A stretch of DNA of 64,000 bases from Rattus norvegicus (taxonomy: Eukaryota; Chordata; Mammalia; Rodentia; Muridae), in assembly GCF_036323735.1 (NCBI RefSeq), contig NC_086037.1, positions 57,800,002 through 57,864,001 of the forward strand. The letters run 5' to 3'. The notes under the pieces are model-generated. The model was given only the letters and a program-made list of their open reading frames with translations. It was not told the DNA's origin and did no database searches. How positions within the stretch are numbered: position 1 is the first letter of the stretch; every line of letters starts with the position of its first letter. This document shows positions 1 to 11,140 of the stretch, piece after piece. The position numbers were made by a program, and so were the translations under genes.

Positions 1-325
1 GCTACCCTTCTGTAGTTGGACTCTTCCTTACGGTGGCTGCTCCTCTGCTGTGCAGGAGCTTTTGAATTTCAGGTGTCACATTGTCACTTCTCAGGCTTAT
101 TTCTTGTGCTAATAAAATCCTTTTCAGAAAGTTCTAGCCTAGCCCATGTCTTTAAATGTTCTCCTGTGATTTTCCTTGGCAGTTTGAAAGGTTCGGGTCT
201 CACATTAAAGGTTTCCCACCCACTGTGAATTTATTTTGTGTGGGGTGAGAGCTATGGATCTGGTTTTAGTCTTCTACATGTGGATATCTCATTTTCCCCA
301 TGGCATTTGATAAAGTGACTTCTTT
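1..325 (-). mobile_element. Ancient L1 fragment, ORF2 region, antisense
   Basis: Read on the plus strand this follows the reverse complement of mammalian L1 ORF2. It runs from 'gctgtgcaggagcttttga' through 'ctagcccatgtcttta' to 'ctacatgtggatatctcat', a succession typical of old L1 families. It is diverged and has no intact frame; the 70-residue frame at 16-228 is antisense to ORF2 and means nothing. The element is cut by the window edge. L1 identity is fairly sure, the subfamily is not. Confidence 0.75.
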
Positions 326-360
326 GATTTCAGAATTTCCTTTTATTATTTTAGTTATGT

Positions 361-553
361 GTTAGCATACATGTCTGCATGTAGACATGTGCACTGAGTG
401 TAAGTGGCCCTAGAGGAAGCCAGAGGTGTTAGGTCCCTTGTAGCAGGAGGTGTAGGCTGTCATGAGCCACCCGTCATAGGTGCTGATGCCACATTTGAGT
501 CCTCTAGAAGAGCGCAAGGTGCTCTTAATCACTCAGCTATCTTTCTGGGCCTG
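361..553 (-). mobile_element. B3/RSINE-like SINE, antisense
   Basis: Degenerate antisense copy of a tRNA-derived rodent SINE. The right end holds the reversed tRNA-like head ('cttaatcactcagctatct' resembles 'cttaaccactgagccatct'). The interior holds the usual 'cctctagaagagcgcaagg' stretch. No target-site duplication is evident. Confidence 0.7.
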
Positions 554-579
554 TCATTTGATTTTCAAAAGGGTTTATC

Positions 580-745
580 TGGGCCAGTGAGATGGCTTAG
601 TGGGTAAAGACACTTGCCACCGAGATTGATGAACTGACTTTTATCCCTGGAACCCAATATGGTAGGAGGGAACTCACGTGATTGAAGGAAAGAACTAGCT
701 CTTGTATGCTGCCCTCCAACCTTCTCAGATGTGAACAAAGTGGAA
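580..745 (+). mobile_element. B3/RSINE-like SINE
   Basis: Starts with a tRNA-like head ('gggccagtgagatggcttag'). It continues through 'ctgacttttatccctgg' and 'tgccctccaaccttctcaga', the order expected of this SINE group. It lies close to the antisense SINE before it and the two are oriented tail to tail. Diverged, so old. Confidence 0.7.
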
Positions 746-1273
746 GGGCAAAACATTCTAAAAAAACCATTAAATGCGTGAAGTACAGTAGAGCCCACAG
801 AAATGCCACAGTTCTTTTTAAAGTAGTTGCTTCTTACCTGGGGTATAGAGGCTTCAAATAAAGACAAGAATCTTTGATCCCCAGTCTCCACACATGTCCT
901 GACAGAGACAATTAGCTTCTCTACCTAGAGACCAGAAGAGGGCTTTACTGAGAGTAGATGTGTTTAAGCTAAATCTTGTTCTGTCTTTATCGCCACTTAA
1001 TGCCTTTATGTCCATAGGGAGGCCAATTTGTAGCCTAATGTATCATGAGAATGCATAAGCCTTGTTTGCACAGGGGCTACACAGAAAACTGGATTCATAA
1101 TATGGCAGCGTATGTCAGCTAAAACCAAGATGCATCTGGATAGGAGAGAATTTGGAAGGAATTAGTTCTATTTTTCCCCCTCCACTACTGACAGTCTCTT
1201 TCCCTTTCTTGTCTCCCCTGTGGTTGTGTGCATTTGTGTGCATGTGTGCACGTCTGCATGCCTGTGTATGCAC
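746..1273. other. Unique sequence, nothing assigned
   Basis: No recognisable repeat or coding exon seen. A weak CTCF-like stretch ('ccagaagagggcttt', near 932) lacks the preferred bases at two to three positions. A minus-strand 108-residue frame at 565-891 lies largely over the neighbouring SINE. Confidence 0.4.
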
Positions 1274-1298
1274 TGTGTGTGCGTGCGTGCGTGCGTGC

Positions 1299-1335
<37 letters not shown>

Positions 1336-1385
1336 GAGAGAGAGAGAGAGAGAGAGAGAAAAAAAGAGAGAGAGAGAGAGAGAGA
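1274..1385. repeat. Compound microsatellite (GTGC)n(GT)n(GA)n
   Basis: A run of GTGC-type units leads into about 22 GT units ending near 1334, then GA units to 1385 interrupted by a short A run near 1360. All the frames of 60-104 residues over this tract are repeat translations (CVCV, HTHT, REREREK). Confidence 0.97.
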
Positions 1386-2023
1386 AAATGCAATGTTTCA
1401 AACTTGGCTGTGGCAGAATTTATGGACATGGATATACTCTACCATAATTCAGGAGTTAACATTTCAGTAAAAACACCTGAAGTTGATCATAATATCTTTC
1501 TTGACCCCGTGAGGCCATGATCAAATGATGCTGTACCAAAGAAATGAAGCAAGAATACCGAGTGTAGTGAGGAAGGATTCAGAAGACTCAGAGAGTCAGG
1601 CAAGTTAAAATGATTTATGATGTACAGGCTGAGAGTCCACAACTTGGTATAATCGACCTGCCTCTTTCTTTGGGGAATTCTCAATCTTTGAAAGATTTGA
1701 AAAAAGGAAGTGAACCAAGATGGCCAGCCAGTTTCATCTAAAATACAAATAGAAATGGGTTGTAGATACATTAATCATCTTCTGCTTATTTTTCTCTTAC
1801 TTGTTTTATAGTACTATGGACCTTTATGGTTCCTCACCTTTGTGAATGTGACAGAGGGCAGGGAACAGAGAGTACCAAGGCTAATCTCAATTAGCAATTG
1901 TTGACAAATGTATTGAAGATTGCAGAACATAAAATTAGGATTTATGATTACCTTTTTGGAAGTGACTTTTACAGCTAAGCATTGCTAGGTTAAAATAACA
2001 TTGTTTGCCAATAAAAAATTAAG
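1386..2023. other. Unique sequence, nothing assigned
   Basis: AT-rich DNA with no clear repeat family. A 94-residue minus-strand frame (1487-1771) has no recognisable motif and is of chance length. Confidence 0.4.
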
Positions 2024-2345
2024 AGTTGAGAGGTAGCTCAATTGGCAAAGCCTTTGCCTTGTGAGCAAGAAGACCTGCATTGGCTCTCAGAATTCTTGAA
2101 AAAATGCAAATGGTGGTGGTGCCATGTGCAATACCAGCATTGAGGAATAACAGTCAACAGGACCCCTGAGGCTTCCTTGCCATTCACTCTTGACAAATTA
2201 ATTATCTATAGACTAATGAGAGACCCCATCTCGAAGATTCATGACCTTCCTAGTATGATACTCGAAGGTGTCCTCTAAGCCTCCACATGCATGCGTACAC
2301 ACACCCACGCATGCACCCTCAGGCAGACATGAGCACATAGACATT
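2024..2345 (+). mobile_element. Composite B4/RSINE-like SINE
   Basis: The left part is a tRNA-like head ('gaggtagctcaattggcaaa'). It is followed by a B1-like right part ending in 'gagaccccatctcgaagatt' and a CA-rich tail with 'ctccacatgcatgcgtac'. The head-plus-B1 order is that of dimeric rodent SINEs. Diverged by roughly a quarter, judged by eye. Confidence 0.65.
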
Positions 2346-3885
2346 TTAAAAGCTAAGTAATTTAAAACACATTGTTTCACTCACCTCATTTGTAAGACAA
2401 GTTCTAAATAAACAATTTAATATATTTTGATTGGTCTTTAATAAAATACACATAACAATACACATACAGAGTATAATTTATGTTGAGATTTTTAGTGTAG
2501 GTTGGAAAAATGTCAACATCAGTCATGAGTAAATGAGGAGCATGTAAGAGATGGCATCTTTGATCTCTGAGGAGAGCTAGGACTACCTAGGACTCGAAAC
2601 AAATGTACACAGTTAACTGAAATCTATTTTGAAATGCTAGATCCACGCTGAGTGCTTCTCTCAACACACCCGAGTTACTCTTCAAGGAAGAATTGTTCCA
2701 TCAGCAATCTACCATGACAGGTGCCATGGCAGTCTATTCCCACTAAGTGAAAGAGACCACGTATGTTATTAAATAATCATTCAATAATATGATTGACTCT
2801 GAATAGGAAGAGCTTCAGCATAAACCATGCATTACACTGGAATTCACTTCCCTCCAATAGCCAGATGTGCAAGCCTTCTTCACTTAGATATAGATTGAAA
2901 TATTTGTATTACCGTGAACACCTAAAATGAACAATGAAGTTCTTATTGACCCTAAGAGCAAGGATATAGTTAATATGCAGCTCTTCATGAAGTGATCAAT
3001 TAGCTTTTGACTTTTGCATCTGTAATTATCAATACAATCATTCTCGCAAAAAATGTATGCTTAGTTCTCTTGACAGAATTTGTCAAAAGTATTTTCTAGT
3101 GCTTTAAGATTAATGGCGTTTACCTCAGTGATTGACATCCTACACATTAGTTTCATTTTAAATTCTCTTCCAGAATGATATTTTACTGAAAGTAATTTTA
3201 TTAAGACCCATTCTTTTTCTTTGTGGTTATGTAACATATTTAATTAATAATGGAAAATATTTGCTTATATAGTTCATTAACGACAATCGTTGATCCTGTG
3301 GGTTTCACTCACCCGTCTCAAGCAATCCGGGGGTTAATTATTCTCAGTTATTTCCAATTGAAAATATGTGGGTCCCTGAGTCCAATAACTCTATAGAGTA
3401 GATAGACAACTCTATCCTCCTTCAACCTTTCTTTTGAAGCCAGCTAAATGAAGACAAGCAGAGTGTTGCAGCAAGACCCAGTTAAATCAGCAGGAGTTCT
3501 CAGATAGTGGTGATCACCTCTGTGTGGTCCCAATTACATTACCTTCTGTGCAAGCTTTGCTTCAGCATGCACACGAGCCAATAACACCAAATGAGATGTG
3601 TTTTGCTGGAGGCCAGGCAACCATGATGAGGTCAGCGTCAGAGTCCGGGGATAAAAAAAAGAGAATGAAAATAAAGTTCTTATTTTAAGACTGCAGATTC
3701 TTTTAGAACGTTTGATCTGTTTTTAATCCGGCTGGAATTGGATCGAGGAGCTAGCAATAATTCAAACCATTATTTCTGGAGAAAGATGTGATGGTTATAA
3801 ATGGCGAGGATAAAATTAACTCACTTTTTTTTTTGAAACGTTGTATTTGTTATTTAAATTTTCCTCTAACAAGGTTTTGTGAGTA
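2346..3885. other. Unique AT-rich block with conserved-looking cores
   Basis: No transposon is recognised over about 1.5 kb, unusual for this window. Two cores stand out, 3290-3380 and 3690-3830. Both are AT-rich yet keep several CpG dinucleotides and contain homeobox-type TAAT/ATTA words. That texture is common in conserved enhancers of vertebrate developmental loci. Conservation cannot be tested from the sequence alone. Confidence 0.35.
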
Positions 3886-3889
3886 GGAG

Positions 3890-4325
3890 GTTTATTCCGG
3901 TTGAAGTTGCTATGGTAAAGTAGTTCAGACAAGGAAGTTATAAACAATAGGAGTGTGTTATGAATACATCCCAAGTGCAAGGAGCCAGGAGAGACAGTCT
4001 GTCAAGGGGATGCCTTTCAATTTGTAAATAAGTCTTTGTACTATTCTGTTGCATGGTAGACAGTATAAAAGTGATCTACTGGGACTGGTTCATAAGGGCA
4101 CTAGTCCTGTTCATGAAGGAACAGCTCTCATGCCCTAATTGTCTCCTGAAAGCAGAACCTTGAGCATGATTGCATTGGGGAAGAAGTTTCAACAAATGCA
4201 CTGGGAAGGGAGCGTAAATTTTCAGAACACAGCAGTAGTTAGAACTGCAATTAGAGGCAGAGAGGTCTAAATTGACCATGCAACTGGGGTTTTTCACAGA
4301 ATTGCAGGTCCTCATTCATGTACTC
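3890..4325 (-). mobile_element. MLT1/MST-like MaLR LTR relic, antisense
   Basis: Contains 'ataagggcactagtcctgtt', 'atgccctaattgtctcctga' and 'cattggggaagaagtttcaa' in the order found in the reverse complement of old ERVL-MaLR LTRs. Ends are eroded and no internal region is attached. The 79-residue minus frame inside it is incidental. Confidence 0.55.
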
Positions 4326-4730
4326 ATCCACAAACTTATCAAACACTTAGGAGTTCATTGAGATCCTTTTCCAGGCATCAGAGATGCAACAACCCGTCAT
4401 TCTAGCACCCGGCTTGCCTGTAGATCTTTCTTTTGGGAGGAGGCAGATAAGAACAGGTTGGCTCAATTGTCTGGAGGGGATTATAACCTCGAAAATGGAG
4501 CGCTTCTGAGTGCGCACACGACAGAGAACCAGAGAAGCTTCCGGAGTGCACTAACTGGAGGAAAACCCTATTGATCAAACCACCCATGTAAAGTCCATCA
4601 CTAACATCCATTATCTCATCCACCAGTTTACAGTAGTCATTTACAGAGAAAACGACATTGAAATAATTCTAGCTTAAATAATTTTTTTGAGAATTTCAGG
4701 TTTGATGAATGTCTGCTCAGGACTAACTTT
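4326..4730. other. Unique sequence between LTR relic and L1
   Basis: No family recognised. Contains a 73-residue minus frame (4402-4623) without recognisable motifs. Confidence 0.4.
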
Positions 4731-5450
4731 TTTTTTCCATTTTCATTTTTTAAAAATTGGATATTTTCTTTATTCACATTTCAAATGTTATCCCTTTTCC
4801 CAGTTTCCCCTCTGGAAAACCCCTATCCCATTCTCCCTCCCCTTGCCTCCATGAGGGTGCTCCACCACCCACCCACCCACTCCCACCTCCCCGCTCTGGC
4901 ATTCCCTACTCTAGGGAATCCAGCCTTCATAGGACCAAGGGCCTATCCTCCATTGATGCCTGACAAAGGCCATCCTCTGCTACATATGTGGCTGGAGTCA
5001 TGGGTTGTTTGTGTACTCTGGTTGGTGGTTTAGTCCTGGGAGCTCTGGAGGGTATGGTTGGTTGATATTGTTGTTCTTCCTATGGGGTTACAAACCCCTT
5101 CAGCTCCTTCAGTCCTTTCTCTAACTCCTGGGTGCTCAGTCCAATGGTTGGCTGTGAGCATTGGCCTCTGTATTTGTCAGACTTTGGCATTGACTCTCAG
5201 GAGACAGCTGTATCAGGCACCCATCAGAAAGTACTTCTTGGCATCCGCAATAGTGTCTGGGTTTGGTGCCTGTGTCTGGGATGGATGCCCAGGTGCTATA
5301 GAGACCATACCTAGAGGTTAGGCAACCCCCGGTTGTGGGATAGGGTCACCCACTCATCTCCAAATTTTTAACCCAGAATTGCTCCTGCCTAACGGAAATA
5401 TGGAGACAAAGTGTGGAACAGAGACTGAAGGGAAGGCCAACCAGAGATTG
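4731..5450 (-). mobile_element. 5'-truncated L1 (rat/Lx type) with inverted 5' piece
   Basis: From the T-rich left edge (the poly-A tail seen antisense) to about 5313 the sequence is the reverse complement of a rodent L1 3' UTR, with 'catttcaaatgttatccc' and 'ctacatatgtggctggagt'. At about 5314 the orientation flips. 'gttaggcaacccccggttg' through 'agactgaagggaaggccaac' to 5450 reads in L1 sense direction and ends at the same L1 position at which the antisense part stopped. This is the usual product of twin priming during insertion. Frames of 60-87 residues over it are UTR noise. Confidence 0.8.
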
Positions 5451-5985
5451 ATGGTGGATTTAAACAGTTTGAGAGACCTGGAAAACTGATGACCTCTAGG
5501 ACCCAGAAACCCCACACACTTGAGGGCTTGAGGAGTCTGCTGTACTGGGGACGGCCTTGCAGCTCGAGACCCAAAAGGATCCTAGTGTCTTTTTTTTCAG
5601 ACTGGTATGACAAAGCTCTGTCGGCTCATCATTCTCTGGAGCCTGACTAGCGATCTCTGAAGCATAGACCCATACTATGAGACATAAATCCCAAGTATTT
5701 ATTTCATCATGGAGACCCACAGATTGGTAAGCAGATTGTCACTATTTCCTCTCAAGGGCAGTCTCTTCCGGACATTAGTTTGGGGCTAGACACGTGAAAC
5801 TTTCATTCAGATTGGCGGTTCAATCCTCTTTGTCGAAAAGTTCAACAAAGTCAGATAGAACTGGAAAAAAAAATGAAAATTATAAAGGTAGCCTGCACCC
5901 TTCTCTCTCGTCAGCCTCTCCTCTGTCTAGTTCATGGTATGCGTTGCCATACTTTAATTCCACACCAATCTACCACCCTCGAGCT

Positions 5986-5986
<1 letters not shown>
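5451..5986. other. Unassigned sequence
   Basis: No repeat family recognised with confidence. Two overlapping minus frames of 74 residues and a plus frame of 95 residues that runs into the poly-T are not credible genes. Confidence 0.35.

Positions 5987-6017
<31 letters not shown>
5987..6017. repeat. Poly-T tract, 31 bases
   Basis: An uninterrupted run of 31 T. It could be the tail of an unrecognised minus-strand retroposon whose body would be to the right, but no known SINE or L1 3' end adjoins it. Confidence 0.9.
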
Positions 6018-6019
<2 letters not shown>

Positions 6020-7350
6020 CTTTCCTGGTCAGATGGCACAGTGTACAAGATGGCTTCAACTCCACCCAGCTTGAACATTAGCATGTAGACTCAGTGATGC
6101 CACTTAGAGATCGCAAATACTGGAGACATAAAATTAACTCTGGACTCAAATCTATGTGAACAGCTCAAATTAAGGAATCATGATGCATCGGTACCGATTT
6201 AAAAAACAGTAACAGAAGTTTCGGGGCTAGAATCTGGCATGGGATGGAAAGGCAGGTCATGGTAGATATTACCGCATTCAAAATGGCGACCTTCTCTTCC
6301 TCTTGCTTCTTCCATCGCTAATAGCCTCATCCAGAATGTACTCATTTTCTATCTATTAGGCTTTCACTGGCAAAACTCGTTTTTCCACCTCCAGGTGAAA
6401 GTCTCATCTGGCCCATGTACAGGTTGTAACTGATTATTAATAAGCAAGAAGCAAAAGTAGAATATTGACAAAAAAAAGATGATGAAATATAAGCTGTAAT
6501 GGACCTCAAAAATTTAATATGAGGCTGAGAAAAAAATTTTTTTTCAGAAAATTAAGCCTAGAGATGATGAGACAGTGAGGGAGACTTGGATGAAGAAAAG
6601 ATGAGGAATGTTTTATTAGGTAATTTAAGTTGGATTTATTTAGATAATTTTCACCCCAATTTTCTTTCTAGGTTTAACTCTCATGAAAGCTCACTTAAAT
6701 ATTTTGCTTTTTAAAAGTAGGTTTCTATTCCTAAATTATTGAGGTGGAGAGGTGGAAAGATAGAGGAAGGGGGGAAAAAGAGATACAAAATTAAAACCAC
6801 ATTTCCAACGTGTAACTTTAGCTGATCCCCTTGTTCCTGTCCTGAACACAGCAACCGAGCTATGGAAGGAAGCGTTGACAAGAAACAAATAGGGCTGACT
6901 ATCTGGCACAAGCTGGCTCCGGCACATGTCTGCTTTTTAGACCTTAGAGTCTTAATGGTGACCACAAGATGAGCTTTAATCCGCATGCGGGGGGGAGTAA
7001 AGTGGACTTCGGTACTCGCTGTGTTACTGTCTCTTTATAGGTTTTTAAGACTGTGTTTTAGGGATTGCTCATTTCCTCCCGAGTTCCCCAGCTTCAATTA
7101 CGGTTAATTGTGACCATAAAAACTATTAATCACTTGGCAAAGGCTACTTCTATGTGTGGGGAAATCTAGAGAATAGATTAACACATTAGGCAACTGATAA
7201 TGGTCTTTCCGTTATAAAAGTTTTATTAGAAATAGCAAAACATAGCCTATAGCTATCCACCGTTATTATTTATATTAACATTAAGCAGTTTTAAGAAGAA
7301 AGGGAATATGGAGGTCTAATTGTATTTCATCTGATTAACCTGTAAATGCA
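6018..7350. other. Unique block with conserved-looking core
   Basis: No repeat is recognised. The stretch 7070-7350 is AT-rich, with words such as 'ggttaattgtg' and 'ctattaatcac' and scattered CpG, and resembles non-coding conserved DNA. The 91-residue minus frame at 6711-6986 has no recognisable motif. Confidence 0.35.

Positions 7351-7394
<44 letters not shown>
7351..7394. repeat. (TTA)n microsatellite
   Basis: About 14-15 perfect trinucleotide units, the only long ATT/TTA tract in the window. It directly abuts the conserved-looking AT-rich block on its left. Confidence 0.97.
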
Positions 7395-7949
7395 CTCTCG
7401 TACATCTCACTTCCATCCAGGAAGGGAAGTAACAAGATTTATCTTTCCCTCTTCAATAGAGCTTTAGTGTCAGAAAGCAAGACCTTGACATCCATGGACA
7501 CTTTGACATTTTCCTGTAGTTGGCCATCTACAGCTCCCTGGTTTCCTGCTGGATACTTCCTTACCACCCCTTCTTCAAACCATGGCAAAGAGAATTAAGA
7601 CCCACGGGGGCGTAGAGAACCAGCCAGAGAAGGGGGGTGTGTGTTCACAGAAGTTTTTAAGCACCAAGATCTCGATAGCCAAGGACTGACCCTTTCACCT
7701 GTCTCCAGGCAGTGATGAAGAGCTGCTCTTCCTGTCCGGATCAATGTTTCTGTCTCTTATCATAAGACACAGGACACGCGTGACAGAGAAATGAGGTTTC
7801 AATTCCCCACCCATCAAGCTGGTCCCTGAATTTGCTTTCAAGAACACCAACCACGTTGAACATGACACTTATTGTAACCCCCAAGAAAGGTTTAGAGGTC
7901 TAAGACAGGAGAGAGTGGAGTGGTCAGGTCAGCATGGGTGAGGTACTGA
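7395..7949. other. Unique sequence, nothing assigned
   Basis: Moderate GC sequence without a recognisable repeat. No splice-flanked frame was found. Confidence 0.4.
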
Positions 7950-7954
7950 GAACT

Positions 7955-8125
7955 TATCTCAAATGTACTTTTCTGAAGGGAGAGAGGGAGGGAACAGAGG
8001 AGTAGATCTGAGGGAAAAGGGAGTGATGGGGTAGGGGATGGTACGGGGGCTGAGAGGAGTAGAGAGAGGGTAAACGGTAGTCAGGATGTAATGCATGAGA
8101 GAAGAATATATTTAAAAGATGTAAG
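7955..8125 (+). mobile_element. Lx-type L1 3' UTR fragment
   Basis: Purine-rich plus-strand sequence 'tctgaagggagagagggag', then 'gggctgagaggagtagaga' and 'gtcaggatgtaatgcatgag', followed by A-rich DNA. This matches the end of old murine Lx elements. Only the last ~170 bp remain, so it is 5'-truncated. Confidence 0.7.
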
Positions 8126-9119
8126 TTTTAAATAAGTAAACATCAATAAAAACTGAACCCACACACACAAGCAAACAGTTCTGTGAAGATATTCTTACAT
8201 AGCTATATGCTACTCTGAAACTTTGTCTTGGGAGGCGGTATTATTTATCTGGCCAGTAGAAGAGTATCATCGATTCTCATAGAAACCAAATAGTTTTTGG
8301 ATACATATGAGGCATCGAGTCCTGCTGGGAATTTGAACCTATCAGAGGCCCTGGGAGTTGAAGCAAGTTCGGGAAGCTGGTGCCGATGTTGGCAAGTACT
8401 ACTAGCTGCCTTTGATGGCACAGATAATGATGCTCTGGGAGGTTGTGATATTGCCCACAGGTTTTGTAACATGAGTACGTTCTCACTCTCAACATGAAGA
8501 GAATTGTTTCTCCTTCCATCATGACCATCCATAAGGAACAAAGTAAATAGTATTTTTCTAATCTTACCATTTTCCTCCCTCTCTCCCACCATCACTCCTC
8601 TCTCCTTCCCTCTCTTCTTCTGTTCTCTTTCTCCCTTCTTTCCTAGCCCCTCACATTCCTCTTTCTTCTCTTCCTTATGCCCTCCCTCCCTGCTTCTCCC
8701 CTCCTTCCCTCCCCTTGTTTTATTCGTTCTCACTTTTCTGGTATTGTTGAGGTAGAACAGAGTGAACGTCCTTGTTGTTTGACATACACACACCCTGCGA
8801 AAGGATGCCCACTGAGGAACTAAGTGTCATTGTGTGTTGATAACACATGGTGTCTATCAATATTGCATGTAGTACATTATTATAAACTGTACTTATGCCT
8901 TACATTAGATCTCTCCATCTTTCCATTACAAAAATAAAAGTATACCATTTACTCAGCAGTAAGTAAATTCACCTCTTCACCACAGCCCCAGGTACACACG
9001 TTTCTCTTTTTCTATAAGTTCAGCTTTTATCAGATTTCATACATAAGCATCATGGTGCTCTCCCTTGACCTTGGGATAAAACTGTTTACATTTAGGGGTC
9101 CTGAAGTTCTAGAATCTAA
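8126..9119. other. Unique sequence with a pyrimidine-rich tract at 8570-8716
   Basis: The 8570-8716 segment is nearly all C and T (CTCC/TCCC words). It explains the lysine/glutamate-rich centre of the 182-residue minus-strand frame at 8245-8793. The rest shows no recognised repeat or exon. Confidence 0.5.
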
Positions 9120-9261
9120 ATTTTCCTCTAGAGACTTGGCTCAGTCTGTTGGTTAAAGCAGGGTGAGTCCTGAGTTCTAGGATTCTGAGCTTCAAACACT
9201 TTGAGCTTTCAGCTTTCTCTTGGATCTGGAGACCTCAATATCTATCACCCAGAAAAAGAAT

Positions 9262-9306
<45 letters not shown>
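9120..9306 (+). mobile_element. Eroded tRNA-derived SINE with (GT)n tail
   Basis: 'agagacttggctcagtctgt' followed by 'ggttaaagcag' and 'cctgagttc' resembles the tRNA-like head of a rodent SINE. About 22 GT units follow at 9262-9306. The body is too decayed for a family name. Confidence 0.45.
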
Positions 9307-9308
<2 letters not shown>

Positions 9309-9459
9309 AAAATAATCAGAAAGAAGAGGCAGGCATAATGCTCGAATTAGAGGTGGGAAAATTCAGTTCCAAGAAGAGTATGCCTTATGCCCGAAGATCA
9401 ACAACTAAGAAGTGGCTTGAACTCATAAGATCAAGAGATTAATGTTTACCATCTCAGGT

Positions 9460-9540
9460 TCTCTCTCCCCCCGCCTCTCCCCTCCCCCTCCCTCTCCATT
9501 CGCTTCCCCCTCCCCCTCTCCCCTGTGTCTCTGTGCGTGT

Positions 9541-9580
<40 letters not shown>

Positions 9581-9590
9581 ACGGGCGTGT
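9460..9590. repeat. C/T-rich tract followed by (GT)n
   Basis: CCCCTCC-type pyrimidine sequence at 9462-9522 is followed by GT units to about 9580. The two tracts lie on the same strand and can both adopt non-B forms. Confidence 0.9.
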
Positions 9591-10936
9591 AATAGCATCT
9601 CATATACTTAAGAAAATTATTAGCTGGATTACATAAAACTTGGAAAATTTAGTCCTTTCTCCTGATTTTGCTTTCGGTCTATCACTGGTTTGCTCCGCAG
9701 ACAATTCTGGGTTACAACTTAGACATTTTTCATAAAGGAGAGAAAGGGGACAAACTATTATCCAAGTAAATCAAACTTAGAGAATTATTTTCCTATAAAT
9801 AGTGGAACACTTGAGACTAGCTTTTTGTTTTTGTTTGCTTTCTGGCCACACTTGTGTCATTTTCTGTGGCTGATTATTTATTGGATGTGAAGGGAAGAAA
9901 CCCAGTTCTTAAAAACCTACTTTGATTTGTGGACTGAGCAAGCACTTATGACATCTCAAGTCCTCCAGGGGAGTTGAGGAGAAAAGACAGGGAAATGTCT
10001 GTGAGGGGGTTGGAGATGGAGGCTTCTCTGTAGGCCAGTGGATATTTATGGCTTAATATTCTGGGAAAGCACTTGGAGGTACTGGTTTAGCATTCTACCA
10101 TCACGGGGAGAATTGATCCTCTTGTCCTTGCCTCGAGTCAGATGTAGTTAGATGAGATGAAGCTGATATTATTGATCGGCAAACTCGCACCGGCCAGATT
10201 TTAACCAGCTATTAAAATCTGAAATCATGTCATGTATCTCTTATTTTTTTTTTTAAATGACAGTCAATGCAGAGGCACTCACCATCACTTAGGATTCTAC
10301 TGCCTATGGAGATTTGCTTAATTTATTTGATTTTTAAGAATTTACTTTTAACGGTGAGGATCTATAGAAATGGTTTTCATCATGACTTTTGCCTTTGGAA
10401 AAGTATCAAGAATGGCCTAGCCAGTGTGGTCCAGTTATTTTTCGGACCTGCAAACACAGCATTTCTTCTTCTTCTTTTTTTTAACAATTGACTAGAAAGC
10501 AATTTCCATAAAAATCTTCACAATTACATATTATGTAAATCCTTTCACTACATAATGAATATTTTTATTTCTTGATTCAATTTAATGGTAGGAGAATCAT
10601 AATGCCACTGAAAATGTGGAAACTTCTTCTTTGTCTAGCCATCTGGGATTCTATGATATATGCCACATAGCTATATGGATTCAAAAATTATATAAAATTG
10701 CTTACTTAACTTCAACTTTATGATCTTTAGAAGGATTTGATGTGTAATTGGGGGACTCGTTCTGTTTCATTTTATTATTGGATCCTAGGCATCTGCTTTC
10801 TAAAATGTGAAAGGAAAAAATGAAAAAATATATAAAAGTTTCCAATTAAAGAATGTTTACTCTTATTGTCACTGGTGATGGCCTAACATTCAAACAACAA
10901 AGAGAAATGTGCATGTTTACAACAACAAAAAGGATC
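9591..10936. other. Unique block with conserved-looking core at 10130-10250
   Basis: No transposon is recognised over 1.3 kb. The 10130-10250 stretch combines CpG-containing words (TCGGC, CTCGCACCGGCC) with AT-rich flanks ('attattgatcgg', 'ccagctattaaaat'), as in conserved non-coding elements. Frames here are under 80 residues. Confidence 0.35.
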
Positions 10937-11140
10937 TTGGGGCTGGAGACATGGCTCAGTGGTTAAGAGCATTTGATGCTTTTGCAGAAGATCTGGGTTC
11001 AATTCCTGGCACTGAGATGATGTTAATATCGACCTGTAACTCCCATCCCAGGTAATCTGATGTCATCTCTGGCCTCCATAAGCACTATATACATGTGCTA
11101 TGCATATGGACATAAAATAAAGTAATATAAACCTTTGGGA
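10937..11140 (+). mobile_element. B3-like SINE
   Basis: Well-preserved head 'ggggctggagacatggctca' and 'gtggttaagagc'. Next come 'gggttcaattcctggcac' and 'ctctggcctccata', then an A-rich end with an 'aaataaa'-type word. Good match in order to the tRNA-derived B2/B3 group. Confidence 0.85.

Noticed and set aside
932..946. CTCF site near 932
   Set aside because: Mismatches at important positions (A for Y, T for R) make it clearly weaker than the sites at 15164 and 52019.
8245..8793. 182-residue minus-strand frame with a Lys/Glu-rich centre
   Set aside because: The centre is the pyrimidine tract at 8570-8716 read on the purine strand. The ends have no recognisable motif.
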